In this document: positions 10,614 to 21,902 of the stretch, in pieces
How positions within the stretch are numbered: position 1 is the stretch's first letter
Layout of the letters: the number at the start of each line of letters is the position of its first letter
Assembly (NCBI GenBank): GCA_039619475.1
Contig: CM077116.1
Location: 32,871,183 to 32,935,182, forward strand
Direction: 5' to 3'
Origin: Icerya purchasi
Taxonomy: Eukaryota; Arthropoda; Insecta; Hemiptera; Monophlebidae
DNA: 64,000 nucleotides
The notes under the pieces: generated by a model
The model's input: the letters and a program-made list of their open reading frames with translations, nothing else
Database searches by the model: none
Told to the model about the DNA's origin: nothing
Translations under genes and position numbers: made by a program

Positions 10614-13600
10614 TAATACGTTTATGAATGTAGAACAGACAAAAAGATTATGAAAATCCCGGTCTCTTCGAACCATCCGTAAACACGGTTTTGCATGCGA
10701 AGTCAGTTAATCAAAGACTATATACGCTTTTATCAGTATGGCCGATTTCTTCTTGTATAAATCCTTTTTAAGAGTATTAGGATACTGTTTTACACCTGGT
10801 GAAGAAATAAGAATCTTGTTTTCTCCTATTTCTTTTATTTTGACGTTCAGCACTGTTATTGTTGCTGGTGCCTGAGCTGGAAATTAAAACTGTAAACAAC
10901 TCAAAAAACCTCGGATAAGTTAAAGCGGTAAGATTTATAACATATATATCTGTTTGTATATATAATATATGTATATATATTTATATATATATTTATATAT
11001 CGCGTGTGTTTATGTCTGTATGTATGCGTTTAATCTTTTTCCCGATAATGGCTTACAGCTTTGTTGCAAATGACAGTTGAAAGGCAAACATTAAATCGCG
11101 CTAAATATTACTTTGCATGTTTCTAGAAGAAGTAAGAAAATTCACAAACTTTTTTATTACTGTCGGTAATTACGTCGACGAAAAGTTTAATATGGCTCCG
11201 TTTGACGAGGTTACGCAGACGTAATTGTCAGCGTTTTTATGTTGAACCGCGGAGAATTTTAGTCTCGCTGCTAAGGAAAAAACTTTGCAGACAGTTGTCC
11301 AGATAAAGGTATCACAGGAAGAGTTTATTTTAAATTTTATTCGAAAAAAACGAAAGAATAGAGAAGCGCTATCGCTTTCGGAAATATTTTTTCCTCTTGC
11401 ACGGCCAAAGGCGGCCATCGCGTATAGCGCAGGACACGTGTTTGCTCATCCATCATTCCTTCTTCGACGGTAGTACGCGTACGTACACGAATTTCTCAAT
11501 GTATACCGCCTGGAAGCTAGCACTCAATTAAATGTTTTACAAATTGAACCGATAAAGTTGCTAGCGGAAACTTTAAAGCAGAGTAGATTTTTTCAGATTC
11601 TATCGGTGAGAGGTCTCTTTTTGCTTTCTTTCCAAAACATTATAGAAATAACGAAAAACACCTTTTTTCGCAGAAAGTCACATCAGGGGATCCGCGACAC
11701 TTTTATTCAGCGGGTCAAAGTGGAAAATGTGTATGTCATCGGGGAATTGTGTTTTTAATTAATTTTCGATTAATCGTTAAAGAGTTTTTTGTAGCATAGA
11801 ATTTAAATGAAAGTATCCAAAAAAATTACGTTAATAGTTTTATAATTTACGCGAAATTTAATTTAAAGCAACGACTTTTCTAATTTTAATAAAAACAAAA
11901 AAAAAAAAATACAATAAAAATTAGAAATTAAAGATAAGTTTTGTTAACTTATAAAAAATTTAAAGTATACCGTTAGATTAATAAAAGTTATTTGTACTTA
12001 ATAAATCTGCATTAACTTTAAACCTTTTAACTACACTTTTTGCTTCTTTTCCTAAGCCCCAAAAAAAAAAATTAAAAAAAAACAAAAGAAATCATTCTGC
12101 GTTTATTTTTATATTTTTTTCAATTTGTAATAAACCGTTTGTCCGCTTACAACTCTTTACCTAAAGTGTTTTTCTTTCAAATTTTTTCTGAAACTCCAAA
12201 CTTTAATGAAAATGTTACACTAAATATCAATCAGGCTTCTTATATATACTGAGCACTGGAGTTGGAATGGAATAACTGGCAAATATTAATCGGAGTCGTC
12301 GTTTCGTATATTTACATTAAACATTTTTAGCGGTATTTTTTCACTTCTGATTTTTATATAAAACGTTTTTTTTGTTTTTCGAAAAGAAAAAAAAAAAACT
12401 TCAACAGCTGAACCGTATAACAAAAAAAAAAAATGTTGCGTTTAGTCTTTTATACCCACCTACGATTAATAACGGCGGAACCCGACTCAGAATTAAGACT
12501 TCAGTTTAAAATTGGGCAATTGTTGATAACACGAAATCGTTCGTACGTTTATCTGATTTCTTTTTTTATTCTCTAAGTAAGCGAAATCTTAAAAAATTTA
12601 GGTAAAACAGAAATTAGGTGAAAAGGGAAGTTACCCTCTCAAAAGATGATCCAAATATTCTCCTGCGGCCGATTCACTATGCTTATTGTCCTATATGGCC
12701 CTTCTTAATTTCTCAAGTACGGCTAGACCATTTTTTACGTATAATATTTTATTATCATCCTAACATACAAAGAAATGCTTAAATTCCGGTTTACATGCAC
12801 CAATACCGCTTAACTGTTATATAATGAGGTTTGTTTGTTTTTTTTTCTTTTAGTTTTGGACCAAGTCTGGAATGCGGAGAGTAAAATTAATCTCATCTGT
12901 GCAAAGAGTAATCGGCGATATTTAATTTAACCGCGCGACAACTTCGGCAAACACTTTGTACCCTGTATTTTTACGCTAGTAGCTTGTTTACTTGCTTTGC
13001 CGCTCGTCCGTTTTTACCTTTTGATTTTAAGACGCCAGCCGGAGTCGAGTACTTCAGTTTAATTGTTTTAATTCCATCGCTAGTAATTAAAACGCGATCC
13101 AACTGGCAGTCGCCTAGTCTTATTTGCTCTGCGTCGTGTGCAGAGTACGCGCGCATTCACTTTAGTCGTGTTCCACTTTCCGCGAACCATCGACTATACT
13201 AAATAATTCATACAATCCGATGTTTCTTATCATATCACGATTTTACTGCATCGGATTGGTACGAGCTCATATCAACTTCTTCGTGGGTGCCGCTGACAAA
13301 ACGACGTTTTTGAAAGACCGCTAAACTGAAATGCATATCGGCAAACTAGCGAGACTACACAGCGACCTACATTTCATTTTAACAGCAATTTTCACAATTT
13401 TGCATTTCGGTCTCGTCCTGATATCAGAACTTATTTCGGCGTACTGACGTTGAATAACAACTTGATCTAGTTATCGTTTTCGTATTATTTTTTCTTCCTA
13501 CATTATTTATTAATGTTTTGTTACATTTCGGCTGTAAACTTCCAAATACTGACTGCATATTAACTTTTAATTATTCATATTTCAGGGACAAAAAAAAAGA

Positions 13601-15088
13601 GGTTATAAATTTTAATCTATTAGTGTTTTTCAAAAAACGATGATAACTTAAAACAATTTTTTTTTTTAAAAATAATACATCTCCTAAATAGCAAACGAAC
13701 GGTAACTAGAAGTATATGCCAGTTGATGAGAGGTCTGAATTCATCATTGGATAGATTAACGCGCAGAATGTTTATTGGTGTTAACAATTTTAATGAAAAA
13801 GTCGTAAGCTATTACATCAGTTACATTCGGAATGTTAAGAAATTAGGTAGTTTGTTGGCTAGACTTCTTAAGCGGGGGTGGGCTCTGATTATTTCCTTTC
13901 CTAGCTTTATTTTTCAACATTTTCAATACATTTTCTTATAATATATTTAGTTTTAGGGGGGGGGTACCACTCAGAGATCGTTGCTTCTGCATTTCAAGTG
14001 TTTTTTTATCTATTTATTTTTTATTCGTTCATATATAACTTTTAACCGTTTCTTTGTTTATGCAAATGTGTATTACCGGTCAAAGGTGACAAAGTAATCG
14101 ATAAGCACAGACTGAACAGTCATCACATAATGTGTAAAAGAAAATCGATTCTTCGGAGAAATAGTTTTTATTACGTTTAATGTAACAAACGCATTTGGCC
14201 CTTTAGAATATTATAAATTTTATTTATCATGGAAACCGTATATGCAAGTAAAGAAAAGTAATTTTTAATGTCGGCAAACAAAAATTAGCAAAGAAATTTT
14301 GAAAATCTACACTTCTATGGCAACTAGAGGGAGTTGACGTTTCATTTTTTGTCATTAAAATATATAGGAAAAATGCAAATTCCCGAAATTTTGAAATTAA
14401 AGAGGGACTTTGAGTACGACTAACCTAAAATATTATCAGTGCTAACTACCATACAATGTATATTCGAATGAAGGAAATTAATTTGAAATCGCCGAAGAGT
14501 GTGTGCCATTTACACATGTTCGGCACTAAAGGGAATATATTACGTTTGAACATTTTTAAACCAAAATCAAACTTTATACAGTATTTTAGCAGTACGATCG
14601 TGTTATTACTCAAAAATATTTGTATCAAAAATTGTGGGATCGACTCCATAGTTTAAAAACAAGTTCAGTCAAGCATGAGGTTTCATGCGCTGAGGATTCC
14701 GTATGAAAGTTAACGATAACTATAATTATTTAGTATGTGAGAAAATTTGTTTGAATAAATTTCTATTGTTATTTTACTATTTTAATTTAAAGACACGGTA
14801 ATCGAAATTATAGTTTATGAGTTTTGTAAATGTCACTAATTGGAAAACCGAATTTCGAGGCAATTTGGTTACTTTGTTATTAAACTTCTTTCGGTTGCAA
14901 GACGAACTGGTTACTTTACCAAAAAAGGTCGATATGGTTCCGCGATGTGAAAAAAACTGTCGTTCTACTGAGATGATTTTTTAACAATTCGGTATTTTCT
15001 TTCGACTCTCTCAGTGCGTTAGACCATTATTAAATATTTTTTTTTTTATTTATTTACTAGCATAGTGCATTAAATTGTTTAACTAATG
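10614..15088. other. Intron interval without recognised features
   Basis: AT-rich. It contains a TA-rich stretch near 10940-11000, a G9 run at 13956-13964, and one copy of a dispersed GCGCTGAGGATTCCGTATG motif at about 14677-14705. No coding motif was recognised. Confidence 0.4.
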
Positions 15089-15368
15089 GAAATACTATTC
15101 GCATCTGTTTTTCATCAGGTGGACGTACCACCTAAACAATGATGCGGTGAGTCCGTTCCTTTCATTACAGTTCATAACAACGCTAACACAAGCCGTAATG
15201 AAAATAACCAAACCGAAACCTGCGATCCCGTTCCGTATCTTAGCCCTCGTACTAACACTACTAACGCAAATTATAACAATCCGAACCAAATTCTAAAAAC
15301 CGCTGCAGTCTCGTATTCCGATAAAGCCAAAAGAAAAATAACACCGATTAACAAACCTGTTTATTTCG

Positions 15369-15602
15369 TGCATTCAAGAAACCCACTTAAAACAAAACCA
15401 ACATTTAAAACTAAAAAACTATAAAGTTCTCGAATCAAATCCGGTGCTTGCTAGTTGTGCGCGTGGGGGAATAATATTAGCCGTTCGTGCGGATATTAAC
15501 TTTCAACAGATAATTTTACCATCCGGCATTCAACCAGTAACAGTCGAAATTCGTACGCCTGTTCCACGGGAGTCTCTAAACATAATTCCGAACCGTATTT
15601 AG
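15369..15602 (+). pseudogene. LINE endonuclease (EEP) N-terminal fragment
   Basis: An open frame of 77 codons without a start reads CIQETHLKQNQ, LKLKNYKVLESNPV, ARGGIILAVRADI, QQIILPSGIQPVTVEI. The QETHL motif contains the catalytic Glu of the apurinic-like endonuclease of jockey/I-type LINEs, and RGGIILAV followed by a paired strand is the usual continuation. The frame stops at a TAG exactly where the satellite array begins, so the rest of the element is missing. Sequence from 15089 upstream may belong to the same relic but is not convincingly coding. Confidence 0.75.
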
Positions 15603-18563
15603 AAACTTTTAAAGTTGCCAAAAAATTCAAACAGTTTCTCCCCTCTAGCGCCGCGAGTATTACAGCTAAAAATTTTGAACAGGGTTAAACATATGCGCTT
15701 CGACATATATTTCTCAAGTTTGGAACATCAAGGTTTGAAAGTTTCGTTAAGGAAATAACTTATGGTTTCGTTCTCGACAAATAACGATCTTTCCATCGAT
15801 CATGACCGGAAAAAAAATATTATTTTTGAAACTTTCGAGCTTTCCGCGCTTAAGGTTCTGAATTTTAATATGGAAACCTAGATGTTCCAAAGTAAATAAA
15901 TAAACAGGGACGCACATTTTTTTAACCTTGTTCAAAATCTTGAACACAATACATAAATTACAAGCGTGGCTACACGTAATTTTTCAGAATTCTATGAACT
16001 TGTAGTAAATTTCAAACAGTTTCGTTAAGAAAACGAAATACGAGTCCGTTTCCAAAAAATAGCACTCTTTCCAATAATAATACACTTGAAAAATTTTTTT
16101 TTTTTACAAAATTTCGAGCTTTCAGAGCCCCAAGCCACTAATTTTAAAATTGGAAACTTAGATGTTCCAAACCAGAGAAATATACATGGATGCCCATATT
16201 TACTACTTTCCTCAAAATTTTTAGCTATAATACCCGCGTCACAAATCAATTCTCGCGCTTTTTCGAACTTTTCTGCAAACTTTGAAAGTTCAATAAGGAA
16301 AATGAAATACGGTTTCTTTCCCGACAGATAGCGATCCTTCAAACGGTATATAACATGCGTCAGAAAAATAAAAATTTTTCTTCAAAATTTCGAACTTTCG
16401 GCGCCTTCAGGGTCCAATTTTAAAACTGAAAATCCTCATGTTATAAACTAGAGAAATATAAGGGGATCAGCACGTTTTTCAAAATTTTCAGCTGTAGTAT
16501 TCGTGGAGCTAGGGGAGAGAAACGTAATTATTTTTGTTTTTTTGAACTTTTCGGAACTTTGACAGTTTCGTTAAGAAAATGAAATACGGTTCCGTTCCCG
16601 ACAAATAGCGATCTTTCCAATGATATATTATAAGCTCGGGAAAAAAAAAATATTTTTTAAAAATTTTGAGCTTTCAGCGCCCTAAGGGTTCTATTTTAAA
16701 GCTGGAAACCTGGATGTTCAAAATAAGAGATATATACGTGAAGTTGCATATTTTCTAACTCGTTCCAAATTTATAGCTATAATCCTCGCGTCATAAATAG
16801 GGAGCTACAAATTAAAGCTCGCGCTTTTTTGAACTTTCCTGCAACTTTTAAAATTTCGTTAAAAAAATCAAATACGTTTTCGTTCCCGACGAATAGCGAT
16901 CTTTCGAATAATATATCACAACCCGAAGAAAAAAATATTTTATTTCAAAATTTTGAGCTTTCGGCGCCCCAGGGGTCTAATTTTAAAACTGCAAACCTGG
17001 ATGTTTCGAATTAGAGAAATATACGTAGAAGCGCATATTTTTAACCGTGTTCAAAATATTTAGCTGTAATATTTGCTTCGCTATGGGGCTAAAAAGTAAT
17101 TTTTCGCGCTATTTTGAACTTTTCGGCAACTTTGAAAGCTTCGTTAAGAAAATTAAATACGTTTTCGTTCCCAACAAACAGCGATATTTGTAATGATATA
17201 TCACAAACCTAAGAAAAAATTTTTTTTTTTTCAAAATTTTGAATTTTCGGTGCCCCACGGGTCTCATTCTAAAGTTGGGGTCCGATTGTCTTAAATCAGA
17301 GAAATATACGTAGAGTCGCGTATTTTCTACCATGTTCCAAATTTATAGCTGTAATACTCGCGTCGCAAGGAGGGGGCCGCAAATTGGAGCTAACGCTTTT
17401 TTGAACTTTACGTCAACTTTGAAAGTTTGGTTAAGAAAATGAAATTCGGTTTCGTTCCCGACTACTAGAGATCTTTCTAATGATATATCACAAGCCCAAG
17501 AAAAAATATATTTTTTTCCAAAATCTCGAGCTTTCGGTGCCCCGAGGGTCCAATTTTAAAGCTGGAAACTCGGATGTTCCAAACTAGAGAAATATACGTG
17601 GAAGCGCATATTTTTAACCGTGTTCGAAATTTTTATCGGTAATATTCGCGGCGCTAGGGGGGGGGACACGTAATTTTTCGCGCTCTTTTGAACTTTACGG
17701 CAACTTTGAATTTTTTGGTAAAGAAAATGATATAAGGTTTTGTTCTTGATAAATAGCGATCTTCCAAACGATATATTACATTACCGGAAAAAAAAATATT
17801 TTTTTACAAAATTTTGAGCTTTCGAAGCCCCGGAGATTTATTTTTAAAGCTGGAGACCCGGACGTACCAAATTACAGAAATATACATGGAAGCACATATT
17901 TTGAACCATGTTTTAAATTTTTAGCTATAAAACTCGCAGCGCTAGGGGACGCGCAATTTTTCGAGCTTTTTTGAGCTTTGCCGCAACTTTGAAAGTTTGG
18001 TTAAGAAAATGAAATTCGGTTTCGTTCCCGACTACTAGAGATCTTTCTAATGATATATCACAAGCCCAAGAAAAAAAATATTTTTTTCCAAAATCTCGAG
18101 CTTTCGGTGCCCCGAGGGTCAAATTTTAAAGCTGGAAACTCGAATGTTCCAAACTAGAGAAATATACGTGGAAGCGCATATTTTTAACCATGTTCGAAAT
18201 TTTTATCGGTAATATTCGCGGCGCTAGGGGGGTGGGGACACGTCATTTTCCGCGCTTTTTTGAACTTTACGTCAACTTTGAAAGTTTCGTTAAGGAAATT
18301 AAATACGGTTTCGTTCCCGACTAATAGAGATCTTTCTAATGATATATCACAAGCACAAGAAAAAAAATATTTTTTTCCAAAATCTCGAGCTTTCGGTGCC
18401 CCAAAGAGCCAATTTTAAAGCTGGAAATTCGAATGTTCCGAACTAGAGAAATATACGTGGAAGCGCATATTTTTAACCGTGTTCAAAATTTTTATCGGTA
18501 ATATTCGCGGCGCTAGGGGGGGGGGCTACACGTCATTTTTCGCGCTTTTTTGAACTTTTGGGC
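15602..18563. repeat. Tandem satellite array, ~285-bp unit, about ten copies
   Basis: A block reading TTTCGTTCCCGACxAxTAG, then GATCTTTC, then ATGATATATCAC recurs at about 15765, 16043, 16308, 16587, 16878, 17162, 17450, 17733, 18020 and 18305, a period of roughly 265-291 bp. Each unit continues with AAAATTTTGAGCTTTCGG, GGTCCAATTTTAAAGCTGGAAAC, ATGTTCCAAACTAGAGAAAT, GCGCATATTTTTAACCGTGT, a GGCGCTAGGGGG run and CGCGCTTTTTTGAACTTT. Copies on the left are diverged; the units at 17418, 17985 and 18270 are close to identical. The 15602-15735 part is in inverted orientation. Short ORFs here are by-products. Confidence 0.93.
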
Positions 18564-20419
18564 AACTTTACATAACTTTTGTAACCAAATTTTTTTATTT
18601 TATGAAAGTACTCCTGCATTGTAGTTTATATTTTGAATTTCAGCGTTATAAGTTTGTCTAGTGGCGAGTTATGATTTTTTAAGTGATTTTTGAGGTCGTT
18701 TTATGTACCATATTATATATTCTTGACAGTTTTTTGGGTTTTTTGCCGCCCAGGGTAATCGGTCATCTTCAAGTTATAGATCGTTTCAACGATAATTTTA
18801 ATTGTAATTTATGTTCCAAATTTGAAGTTTATAAGTCAAGCCGTTCGTGAATTATTGATTTTTATTTGATGTTTTTGTCATTTGTGTACCATCTTATAAG
18901 GATTCCGTACATTATATGTATACGGAATCCTAAAAACAAACAAAATGTCCTAATACTGAAAGATAATATATTTCAGAATAATGTACCTAAGAATCGTATG
19001 ACTACAGGTTATTTCAGTAAAAAATTTCCGAAAAAATTAATCAATCACGGCAATAATTTCCCATTATGACATACTTGTTTGCTTTGAAGGAAAAACCATG
19101 GCTTTATACATTTTTATATGTACGAAAAATTAAATAATTTTAATGATTATGAAAAATTAAAGTAAGTAAAGTAAAGCAAAGTAAGTCCCATATCTTTGAC
19201 AGGGCGTTGGGGATTGCGAAATTAAGGTTCACAATGTACCAAGCCCAACGTTACTAATATGAGTAGGGTCGGGGGGGGGGGGCAGTTTCTTTCTCTTGGC
19301 CACCTTTACTTTCCCAGATTTCTCTGGTACCCAATTATTCTAGGCTGGATAAAATTGGGAACGACTTGGATCTGGAACGAGACAAGTTTTGAACCTGTGA
19401 TCTTTGATTTGGTAACCAAGCACCTACTAATTTGGAAAAAGCAAAATTGATCTAACATCTGAATTTTATTGCAGAAATTTGTTTGTTAGTCTTAAGAAGT
19501 TTTCCTTTTTGAGCTTAATTGACTGGTCCTGGTCGATTAGCCTTAGAGAAAATTATTTTAAAAAACTTTACAGGAAATATTTGCTTTTTAAATTAGCGTT
19601 ATGTAAATTGAAATTACGCTAATTCATACTTATCATACAGAATTGTTGGCGGTTGACACATCGTGCTCAACTGCTTTGCTGTGCATGTGATACAAAATTA
19701 TCTTTTATTAATTTTTATTTTTTTAATTTTTTTCTAGAATACAGTAATCTAAAAAATAAATAGTTTAGAGCTAGATAATTAATCCTGCACGATATATAAC
19801 ATAGTTCAATCATTTGGAAACTGCTATTCCTATTGGCGTGAAATATAATTCACATAAACTAGAATTCGCACTTTTAAACCATACGAAAATATCAGTGATG
19901 CAGCTTGTTTAGTACAGAAATTTAATAAAATTAACAAAGTAAATTAATAAAAATTTTCCCATTTTCAAGCAACTACGAGTATCCTCCTGAAAAGTATTAT
20001 ATGTCATTACTTTAGAAAACAAATAAATATTGATCGCCAGTGAGTAATTTGAAAAAATAAAATAGCACTAAAGTCATATATGCTAAAAGGAATTTTCATA
20101 TAGTCTGTTTTGTTAGCTTAATGTTCAGTCGTGTTATCGCGTTTTTATAATTCAACAGAACGGTGATGGTAAGATTTTTCAATTATTATTATCAACTATT
20201 GTATTTTTTATTATCATTCGTTCATCTATAACGCCTTGTTGTTTCGTTAATTCGATCAAGTGCGTCGCTTAGCAAATAAAACCAAAACGTAGTGCACGTC
20301 GCTTATTACTCGATCGACGCACGCCATGTCATGTCTTCAAAAATAAATATTAACAACGAAGCTAAATCTAACCCGACGGTGAAACCTACTATGAAGTGCA
20401 TCCAAAAAAAAATGAATCT
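18564..20419. other. Intron interval with weak repeats
   Basis: About 18600-18735 and 18770-18900 look like two diverged copies of one sequence, each with a TTATAAGTT-like block and GTACCAT near the end. A palindrome with GGATTCCGTAC and GTATACGGAATCC lies at 18898-18933. A G12 run lies at 19271-19282. The minus strand at about 19370-19430 resembles a degenerate tRNA T-arm (CAGGTTCAAAACTTG) and may be an old SINE head. No coding was seen. Confidence 0.35.
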
Positions 20420-21483
20420 TTGCGTCCTCAATTCTGTCAAATTCTCCTGACTCCTCTAATAATGCCATTCTTTACTAATCATGTCTTCTATCCCCTGTAG
20501 ATATAAATTTCAATTTACTAAATTCTTCCGAAACCGTCTACCCTTCCCACATCATTCACCAAAATTACTCCTTTGAAATTTCAAAATATCCTATTCTTAT
20601 CTGTTGTTTCACTGACGGTTCAAAATCTGATGATCGTGTAGGATGTGCTTTCTCAGAACTCAACTCCATACTAAAAAATTTCGTCTTCCCAAACACTAAT
20701 CTGTATTTACTGCTGAACTCTTCGCCATCCTAAAATGCCTCGAATTTTGAACTTCTTCTGATCCTCACTCTGCTTATCTCATAAATTCTGACTTACTCAG
20801 CGGTTTCCTAGCATTTCAGAATCCACATTCTTCCCATCCTATCGTACAACGCATTTTCCTTCTACACAACTCCCTGTGATTTGCTAATGTCCTGATCAAT
20901 TTTATATGGATCCCTAGTCATGTAGGAATCTCTGGTAATGAAATCATTGATCCAGCAGCCAAAGACGCTTCCTACCTTTCTGAAATTATCTCTCTGTCTA
21001 CTTCTTTCGATATCAGATCCTATATGAGGTACCTGATTTCCCATTCTTGCAACAAACTTGGTCATCTCAACTATCCAATCAATTCTAAACGATTAAACCT
21101 AATTCCTTAATCCCTGCTTCCAGTCCATTCCGATCGAAAAAGAAGAACATCATTGTTACCCGACTTAGAATCTCCCATACCGCCCTCACTCATTCTCACT
21201 TAATCCAACATCTTGATCCTCCCACCTGTCCCTTCTGTCAAAACCACCTTCTTAACATATTGCACATATTATCGTGTCCTTCACTTCAATCTTAAAGATC
21301 CTTTCTTAATTTTCCGCAATCAATTCCCGAAATTCTTTCTGAAGATTCTACTCACCCTGACAACCTCTTTCTCTTTTTGAAAAAACCGAATAAAATATAC
21401 TTTAAGTAATCATCTCCACTTACGCAATTCTGCCGTGACAAATTAGAATTAAACAAACGCTATCGCAGACTACTTATCGTACC
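20420..21483 (+). pseudogene. Decayed LINE ORF2 relic (RNase H and C-terminal region)
   Basis: Reading across several frame breaks and stops gives an RNase H domain: CFTDGSKSDDRVGCAFS (catalytic Asp), TAELFAILKCLEF (Glu), a SDLLSG-like Asp block, and WIPSHVGISGNEIID (His and final Asp) at about 20905-20952. It is followed by TRLRISHTALTHSHLIQ and CPFCQNHLLN with HIL-CPS, the C-terminal Cys/His region of I/jockey-type ORF2 proteins. It is a different, older family than the 46.9-kb LINE, whose C-terminal region differs. No reverse transcriptase core is left upstream. Confidence 0.75.
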
Positions 21484-21491
21484 AGCTTCAT

Positions 21492-21894
21492 CAGACCCGT
21501 GCCCAGAATTTTGGAAAGGGGGGGTTTTGAAAATTTTCTTCGCATATTTATTTTATAAATAACAATGCATTTTTCACTAATATTCGTACTATTAATAATT
21601 CCCATCATTTGGATTTATATATTAATAATTTACATAAATGAATTACCCCGTATATAAGCATTAATAAAAATTACATATGTTATTAATTATACTCGTAATA
21701 TAAAATTTGCATAAAATATTAATGAAGTACCTAAAAATATGGATCATATTTTTTTCTTTTAAAGGTAAGAACACCCTAAAAAGTCATCAATATTTATTTT
21801 AAATTTTTGATTTTTTTCAGATTTTTATGTATTTATAATAACTATTTCAGTTCTCATGGGGAGTTTAACCCTCCCCCGGAAGGACACGGCCCTG
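21492..21894. mobile_element. hAT-type MITE with perfect 8-bp target duplication
   Basis: A 403-bp insert starts CAGACCCGTGCCCAGAATTT and ends CCGGAAGGACACGGCCCTG; the reverse complement of the end (CAGGGCCGTGTCCTTCCGG) is an imperfect inverted copy of the start. It is flanked on both sides by AGCTTCAT (21484-21491 and 21895-21902). CAG termini with GCCGTG and an 8-bp duplication are hAT hallmarks. The interior is AT-rich and non-coding, so it is non-autonomous. It sits at or near the 3' end of the decayed LINE just upstream. Confidence 0.88.
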
Positions 21895-21902
21895 AGCTTC
21901 AT

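Noticed and set aside
16025..18122. Several 60-105 codon ORFs on both strands
   Set aside because: They repeat with the satellite period and shift frame between units; not genes.
15602..18563. Satellite array as a CRISPR array
   Set aside because: Units of ~285 bp are contiguous without unique spacers, and the genome is eukaryotic.
19360..19440. Minus-strand tRNA gene
   Set aside because: A T-arm-like hairpin exists, but the A box and acceptor stem are not convincing; at most an old SINE.
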